Shown here: one piece after another, positions 57,801 through 64,000 of the stretch
Position numbering within the stretch: position 1 is the stretch's first letter
Layout: each line of letters opens with the position of its first letter
Assembly: GCA_051453625.1 (NCBI GenBank)
Contig: JBOZIK010000001.1
Location: 293,584,174 to 293,648,173, forward strand
Length of the DNA: 64,000 nucleotides
Direction: 5' to 3'
Origin: Welwitschia mirabilis
Lineage: Eukaryota > Gnetophyta > Gnetopsida > Welwitschiales
Notes under the pieces: model-generated
What the model saw: only the letters and a program-made list of their open reading frames with translations
The model's database searches: none
What the model was told of the DNA's origin: nothing
Position numbers and translations under genes: made by a program

Positions 57801-60800
57801 TTTTAATGGCATAATATTTTGTTCTCCCTAAAATTTTCCTACTTCTCTTTAGTCTAATCTAAGCTTAATAGTTTTTAAGTCCTATAGTATCTTTCATTTT
57901 TTTTTATCATACTTTTTTTATGCTTTTAACATTGATGCATTTTTCCTTTTCATCCTTGTCTTAAATAATTTCATCAACTTTATTGTAATATTTTTAAACA
58001 AAAGTTTCCTTGCATTATAAAGTGATATGAAATTTTGATTTTCATAAATATACTATACAGATGTAGATCTTAATGATGTATCTATTTATAATACTATAAA
58101 CTTCATATCTTTTTCTTTTTTCGCCTTTTTTTACGGTACCATTTTTCTTACTTTTCTCTCTAGTTCTAGTTTTTATGGCTTTATTTTAGTTTATGCTTCA
58201 CCCATAAAAAATAGTATAGAACCTTATGAGTTACTCTATAACATTCTCTTTGAAGTCTAATGATTCTTTCGACATTGTTGTGTTATGTTTATAAGCATGT
58301 AAAAATAATTATGAAGATTTATTATCAAAAATTTCAATTTGAAATTCATTTTTCTTACCATTTTATACCTTGATAACACTAGTGAAATCATATTTTTCTC
58401 ACTTCTTTAACTCAATGCTATAGTTGAGAAAGATAGATATTTTAGCTGACATGTTTCTGATTTTTCTTAAATTTGAAATAATTATAATATTAAGATGTAT
58501 TAATTGAATAATTTATGATTATAAATTATTATATGTGAAACTTGGTAAATATTAAAAGTTAATAACATGAAGTATTTTGATGAAACTAAGACACCCCGTA
58601 TGCCATTTCATAGTATTTAATTTTAAATTTTACGTTTATTACATTTCAAACATTAAAAGGTAAAAAAGCATGTATTAGTAATCCTAAATTGTTGGCATTA
58701 CACCCATATGATTTAAGAGATTATATAATGCAATGTTAAAAAAGGATAAAATATTACCTAATTATTTCCAATACAATTGTAGATGATTATTACAAAAATA
58801 AATTAAAGTTAAGGATTATTTAAAAATAACCTAACATTTTATAAAAATAATCTTGATTCCATAAAGGTTCTCATACAGAAAATTGATACATTAACCAAAA
58901 AAAAAATATTTTATAAAGAAAAGAAAAACAAAACATAAAATGGGGTGTAATATTCATTTAAATCAAAATTTTCATTAATGTTTCATTTTCTCTTAAATAA
59001 CTGCTACAAAATAAAGAGTTATTATCCCATTAAAGTTATGAAGAAGATCCAGTGAGGTTATTTAGAATAGAAATACTACCAAGTTTAGAATCAGTTGACA
59101 TCCTCCTTTTAAAATATTCCCTAAAGATTTGGATATTTAAATAGTTTTGAATCTTAATATACTTATCTAAATGTTAAAGGATGTTTAATATTGAAATATA
59201 TCCACATCAGAGATCCATCCAATTCCTCACTTAGCAATGAGATTGTCTTAGTATTTTTGATATGTGTAGTGTATTTTTTTTAATGTTAATTAGTTTGGAT
59301 TTTCCTTTCTTCATTGTTTGGTTTTTCTTTTTACATCTTTAAATTAATAAATAACAAAAATTATTTATATGAAAAATTTAAAACTATATAATTAATGTTA
59401 ATAATATTAATATGGAAAACTTAGTGCAATTGCAGCATATCTACTTTCTATTTAGGCTGCATGACTCTCCATGTGGTGTGCATACTTGTGAGATGCTATT
59501 AACATCTTATGATGTTGACTTATTTTCTTACAAATATTTTTTTTGATGATTCTATAGAGGCATTTTTTGAGGCTAATAACTTACTAGTAAGAACAATTTC
59601 ATGCATCTTTAAAGTTATTATTTGTAACCCTTACAGAAATGTTGTTCTTCTCAAAAGAACTTCTTTTAGAAATGTGTATCTCTAAGAATTGAATAAACTT
59701 ATCTCTTGATATATTAGAACATCAATATTTTTAGATGATAGATAAGCTAGAAGCCAAAATGGCTATTTAATTTGATAATAAAAAATTATATTTTCATAAG
59801 AAGTGGGAAGAGTAAAATGATGAAATTTTTTGATATGAAAGAAATAATTGCATATACAAATTTTTGAACGCATAAAGCAAAAAATAGATTTGATTACATG
59901 GTGGAAAGCTATTAGAAAAATTATAATGTAGATATAAGCAAAAAAAAAGTAATTCATAATAAAAGATGAACAAGAAATGAGAAGAATAATAAAATAGAAA
60001 AAGTTACTTGGTTAGAGATTTTTACTTTCTATGCCCACTAAAACCTACAAATCTTTTTATCACCAAGAAATTCAAGAATTTAAGGAATTTTTAAATAGCC
60101 AAATGTAATTATTTCATTCATATTTTCTTCAATGCATACTTCTTCTTTTATAGATTTACATTAAGTTCCTAATCCTAATATTATGTTTAGATATTTTATG
60201 TATTATGAGTAAGTTATTTTATTTATTATTAATGATTTATCCCAACAGAATATATATAATTGTACTATATTTATAGTGTTACAAGAAATTATATGATAAC
60301 AATTAATTTTCCTCCATTATATTACATATTTTTAGAGTTTTTAATAAACCTAAATATTAAATATCCTAAGAACAATTTTATATTAATTGAATTTCTACAC
60401 TGTTATAGGCTCATCAAGTTAAGCCTTTTCAAGCATACTATCATTAATAATGAACTTTTTTTAAAACTAAGAGCTACTATGAAAGTACTTAGTCTAATTC
60501 ATCAATGTACTATTTGGACATTCAATAACTTTATTCTATTTAGAGTTTCAACAATTATAATTTTTTCTTGATACTCTTTTGTTCTTGTAGAAATCATTAA
60601 ATTCAAGAAAGCAATGTTAATTTTTGAAGATTATGGTTATTAAATCTAGCAAAAAACACAGTTGATACACACATAGTAATAATAAAAAGAAGAAATTATT
60701 CTTTAAAAAACTTTAGTAATTAAAGAAATACCTTAGTTATTCACTATCATGATTCAAACAGTCTTAAATTTTAATTACCCAATAATTTAGTATTAACTTA

Positions 60801-61780
60801 ATAAAACTTGATTGTGCCTTTAGATTAAGATATATTTTTATTTTGATCAAGTCCTTTTATTTATTATGAGGGATTTATTATAATAAAATAATTATAATAG
60901 TGCTAATTATATTAAAGCAAAAATATATAATGATATTTATTCTTCCTCCTTTATATGATATATGTATATGGAGTAGAAAGTGCCTTAATCAAAAGTTTTC
61001 TTAGATGAATAGTATAAGAAGCTTTCTGATTATTTGATTTGTTGATTTTTATGCTATGTTTCATGCTAATCCCATGGACATTTCTATTTTTGAGAAGGAT
61101 GCTACCTTTTAACCTTGTTTGAAGTGTGTGCTATTTTTAATAAAATAGTCCTTCATCACCTTATTCTTTTAGTGGATTAATATTATGGTTTTGTAGTTCT
61201 TTTATTAGTTCAACTAGATCTTTAGTTGATAGTTTCATGGGTAATTATTAGCATGTACCAAACAAATAGTGGGTATTCACATCTAATCATGTTCTTACTA
61301 AGATATTGGAATTTTCTTTTAATTTGTAAGATTTTCATTCATCTATTTCGAACTAACTTCTCATTTAAATCTCAAAGAAAATAAAAAATGAAGGTCCAAA
61401 TCTCTCACTCTTTTAGATAAGTATCTAATTTGTAAATCCACTTTTGCTTCCACTTATATTTAATAGTCCTATTAGGCTCCTTCTTATGTTATTTATCAAA
61501 AATTAAAAAAATTATTTTATAATTTTCTATGGTCCTCTCAAGATTTTTAAAGTGTATTTCATTAAGTTACATGAGATATTACTGTGCTATCTAAAAATCA
61601 AGGAAACTTAGGTTTTTTGAATTCTTTTAATCAAGGAATCACTTTGGTTGCAAAATTCTTCTCTCTTTATTTTTAATGCTTCATTATTATTGGAAAGATT
61701 CTTTAGCTCTGTTTAGTATAGGTCTTTCCTAGGAGTACATCCTTTTGGTAGGATATTCATTTTATTAATTGGATTTTTTT
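57801..61780. other. AT-rich interval, nothing recognised
   Basis: About 4 kb without supportable features. The 103-codon open stretch at 60260-60571 is Ile/Leu/Phe/Asn-rich as expected from AT-rich chance sequence, and has no motif. Confidence 0.5.
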
Positions 61781-61781
61781 C

Positions 61782-61991
61782 TTGCACAAAATAAAGCTTC
61801 TAGTAATGCATGATTATAAAACATTTAGAAGGCCTAGTAAATCTTGCATAAATATATTGATTATTACATCAATTGTGACAAAACGTGTCTCCTCTAGTCT
61901 TATTGACACTGAAGCTTCTTTATCACTAACCTTAGGCATATTTAATAATAGAATCAACACTAGTAATTATTTTTGTGCCATATATAACTAA
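61782..61991 (+). pseudogene. Possible retropepsin remnant
   Basis: The 69-codon frame contains CINILIITSIVTKRVSSSLI followed by DTEASLSLTLGIF. This resembles the gypsy protease core, in which a hydrophobic strand precedes LIDTGASLS. The Gly of D-T-G would be Glu. No neighbouring pol domain supports it, so it is a weak call. Confidence 0.3.
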
Positions 61992-62940
61992 ATTATAATA
62001 AAATGTCTTATAATATTATGGAAAAGAAAGTTAAAACAATAAATTCATTAGATACATTAACATGAGAAGTAGAAAAATGAACATTACAGAACCATCTTGT
62101 GATACATGATACCAAACTTTAAGGATGCATCTAGTTTACATGGCTTTCATTAGGATTGTGAAGCACATAAACTTGATAACATATGTTTTTACATTTAGTC
62201 AAAGGGTGTAAAAAAGTTAATGCATATTATCCATTTTTGAACAAAGATTACACCTTGTAGTAGATACACTTTCTCAATCTATGAAAAAAGGTTTACCAAA
62301 TAGTTCATATACCTTTAAACTTTTAGTGAAGAAACATTAACAAGTTACTTAAGTTCATGACATGTTGCGAAGGCATGCCAACTAGTTAATACATCTTCAA
62401 ACCAACTCATTGGCAAGTGGATGCACTTGTTTAAATTTCCTTTTAAAGCATGCCTTGGGTAGCAACTAATCAAACTATAATACTGTCTTTAGTTATTCAA
62501 TATAGGATAAAAGGCATAAACTTTATCAAGCACTTAGTTCTAGAGATGAAATAAAAAGTTATAAAGCGTTATAATTTGTGTAGTAAATAATTTAAACTCC
62601 TCATGTGGTAAATGATTGACCTTGAAGTGTGCCAACACAATTTTAAATTTCTTGATTAATGGAAAATAATTTCTTCTCCAAAATTCACCTTTATTGTGTG
62701 ACCCCTAATCCAAACAATGCTATCAAGATTTCACAGTTACTCTAAAGGACATCATGCAATGGAATGTAAGACCAGAAATATTTAAAGTCATTTTGTACCA
62801 AATCCAAAAACAGAATTACAAGATAATACTAGTTATCTCACAAAGTTTTTTTAGAATAAAATTGGAAAAATAATAACAAAACATAAATTATCATTAAAAA
62901 ACAATATTTACACATAACTGAAAAACAAAAAGGTAAAAAA
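61992..62940. other. AT-rich interval, nothing recognised
   Basis: No frame or repeat that I can support. Confidence 0.5.
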
Positions 62941-63860
62941 AAAAGCGCTCTAACGCGCGTGGGATGTCTGGTCTCTGTCTTTTAAGGCATTGACGGTAGT
63001 ATTGTTGTCTGTGCTTAAGATCATCCTTCCTCGGCATTTCCATCTCTCTTTCCTTTTTTTATCCATTTCTTCGTGTGCAACGACTGAATTTGCTTGTGGA
63101 GATTTTCCTCCATTTGCCTTCTTTACTGTTTTCCTTGTCAGTAGATTCTTCCATGTCAAGGGATTTTCCCATTGTTTTGTTCAAATCTTCAGAGCTTTGT
63201 TTTCAGATAAGAGCGGTTCGTTTTGAAAGCATTGTTAATGTATTTCTTGTTTTATTGCCTCTCAAAAAGAATCGTTTACTTAAAGGATCGACAAATTGTT
63301 TCCAAGAAGCTTGGTGTTCTGCGCAGCATCATCACAAAACAAAAAAAACTAAAGAGACATGGACGCTTCCTTTTAAGAGCCCACGACGAAAATCACATTT
63401 CTTGGACTTCTCATTTTGGCAATATTGCATCTTTCCATCTGCAAATGAATTTTCCTAAGGAACACCTCACCAAAAGGCCTTGCCTTGAGTGAGAAACCAA
63501 GATTCCGCAAAGAAAGGCTATGAGGATTACCAGAGCCAGAAGAGATTTTGAAGAAATTAAAATAATGGTGGATTTTACGAATCTCAAGCCTTCCTGTCGA
63601 AATACTTCGACTTTGTTTTATAATCAAACATTCCATCATTTTTCCTCCACTTTTTATTGCACTGAGTTGTTTCTGATAGGAATTTGAGTAATATTTCAAT
63701 ATTTTTTGAACCATTACGTATTCTTCTGTGTAAAGAAGACATCACTTTACATTATTTCTCCAAACAATGCCTTTTGAAAATTTACTGTAACTAAACTATT
63801 TCATGCAACTCATTCTCTAGGATTATTTTTAAGAATTTGAATTTTTTAAACAAAATTCTG
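62941..63860. other. Less decayed, more GC-rich island of unknown function
   Basis: Composition changes abruptly at GCGCTCTAACGCGCGTGG (62944-62961), with several CpGs, which are nearly absent elsewhere. Open stretches exist on both strands: plus 63075-63458 (127 codons), plus 63223-63492 (89) and minus 63714-63373 (113). They overlap and none has a motif I know. It could be a 5' UTR or first-exon region of a gene beyond the window, a recent insertion, or a captured gene piece. I do not assign a product. Confidence 0.5.
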
Positions 63861-64000
63861 TTCAGTGTGCTGTGGAAAACAATAAAGGAAAGAAACACCA
63901 GATTTTAACGAGGTTCGGCCAATTATGCCTACGTCTTCGGACACGACCAATACTTTCTTTCACAAGAAATATTACAAGTGAAATACAACTAGAGAGAGAA
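63861..64000. repeat. Terminal segment resembling a dispersed plant repeat
   Basis: AACGAGGTTCGGCCAATTA followed by TGCCTACGTCTTCGG and then CACAAGAAATATTACAAGTG. From memory, close variants (AACGTGGTTCGGCC..GCCTACGTCC) recur in many plant genomes as part of transposable elements. The right part is cut by the window edge and the family cannot be named from here. Confidence 0.4.

Noticed and set aside
60260-60571. 103-codon frame rich in Ile, Leu, Phe and Asn
   Set aside because: Composition is that of random AT-rich DNA; no domain, no neighbours, no conserved copy in the window.
1-64000. CRISPR array, tRNA, rRNA, bacterial operon or phage signals
   Set aside because: No regularly spaced short repeats with unique spacers, no cloverleaf-like segment, no rRNA core sequence. 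Everything recognisable is plant transposon material.

Overview
This window is AT-rich plant nuclear DNA, almost certainly from a flowering plant. The evidence is a Sirevirus-type Ty1/copia element with a third ORF, Ty3/gypsy elements with a tRNA-Asp-type primer site, a CACTA transposon carrying a plant-type AGC (D6PK-like) kinase fragment, and plant-type LINEs. I see no intact protein-coding gene, tRNA, rRNA or CRISPR array. Nearly everything recognisable is a dead mobile element. In-frame stops mostly fall where Trp, Gln or Arg is expected, and primer sites differ from consensus mainly by C-to-T or G-to-A, which points to long decay of methylated DNA. Nine runs of N interrupt the window, and five of them are flanked by near-exact duplicates of their own edges, so they are unresolved contig overlaps.

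Layout. (1) 693-25327 is one Ty3/gypsy-like LTR element (A) with a perfect 5-bp target duplication (ATGAT) and a decayed tRNA-Asp primer site. Its 5' LTR was split by an 11-kb Sirevirus (B, 1447-12413: LTR, gag, PR, IN, RT, RNase H, env-like third ORF, LTR). Its short internal region was split by a 7.3-kb CACTA transposon (C, 14972-22257) with matching termini and a 3-bp duplication (ACT); C contains the kinase fragment. (2) From about 27390 to 48150 runs a minus-strand non-LTR retrotransposon (L2) in three collinear pieces. It was cut by a Ty3/gypsy element (D, 28280-45000, itself holding a minus-strand gypsy gag-protease fragment E and duplicated blocks) and by a 5'-truncated plus-strand LINE (L1, 45231-47369). 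(3) 50666 to about 57800 is a Ty1/copia element (G) with an antisense fragment of the same family (H) inside it, a tandem duplication in its integrase, and a second leader after its right LTR. (4) 57800-62940 is AT-rich with almost nothing recognisable. (5) 62941-63860 is a less decayed, more GC-rich island of unknown nature, followed by a short terminal segment that resembles a dispersed plant repeat.

The parts do not form a pathway. What they record is an order of events: L2 and A are old hosts, B and C landed in A, D and L1 landed in L2, and E and H are nested or rearranged pieces. The most interesting objects are the kinase-carrying CACTA element between two 0.6-kb direct repeats, the three-piece LINE that dates the other insertions, the GTGAC-motif arrays of the Sirevirus, and the C-rich tract inside L1.
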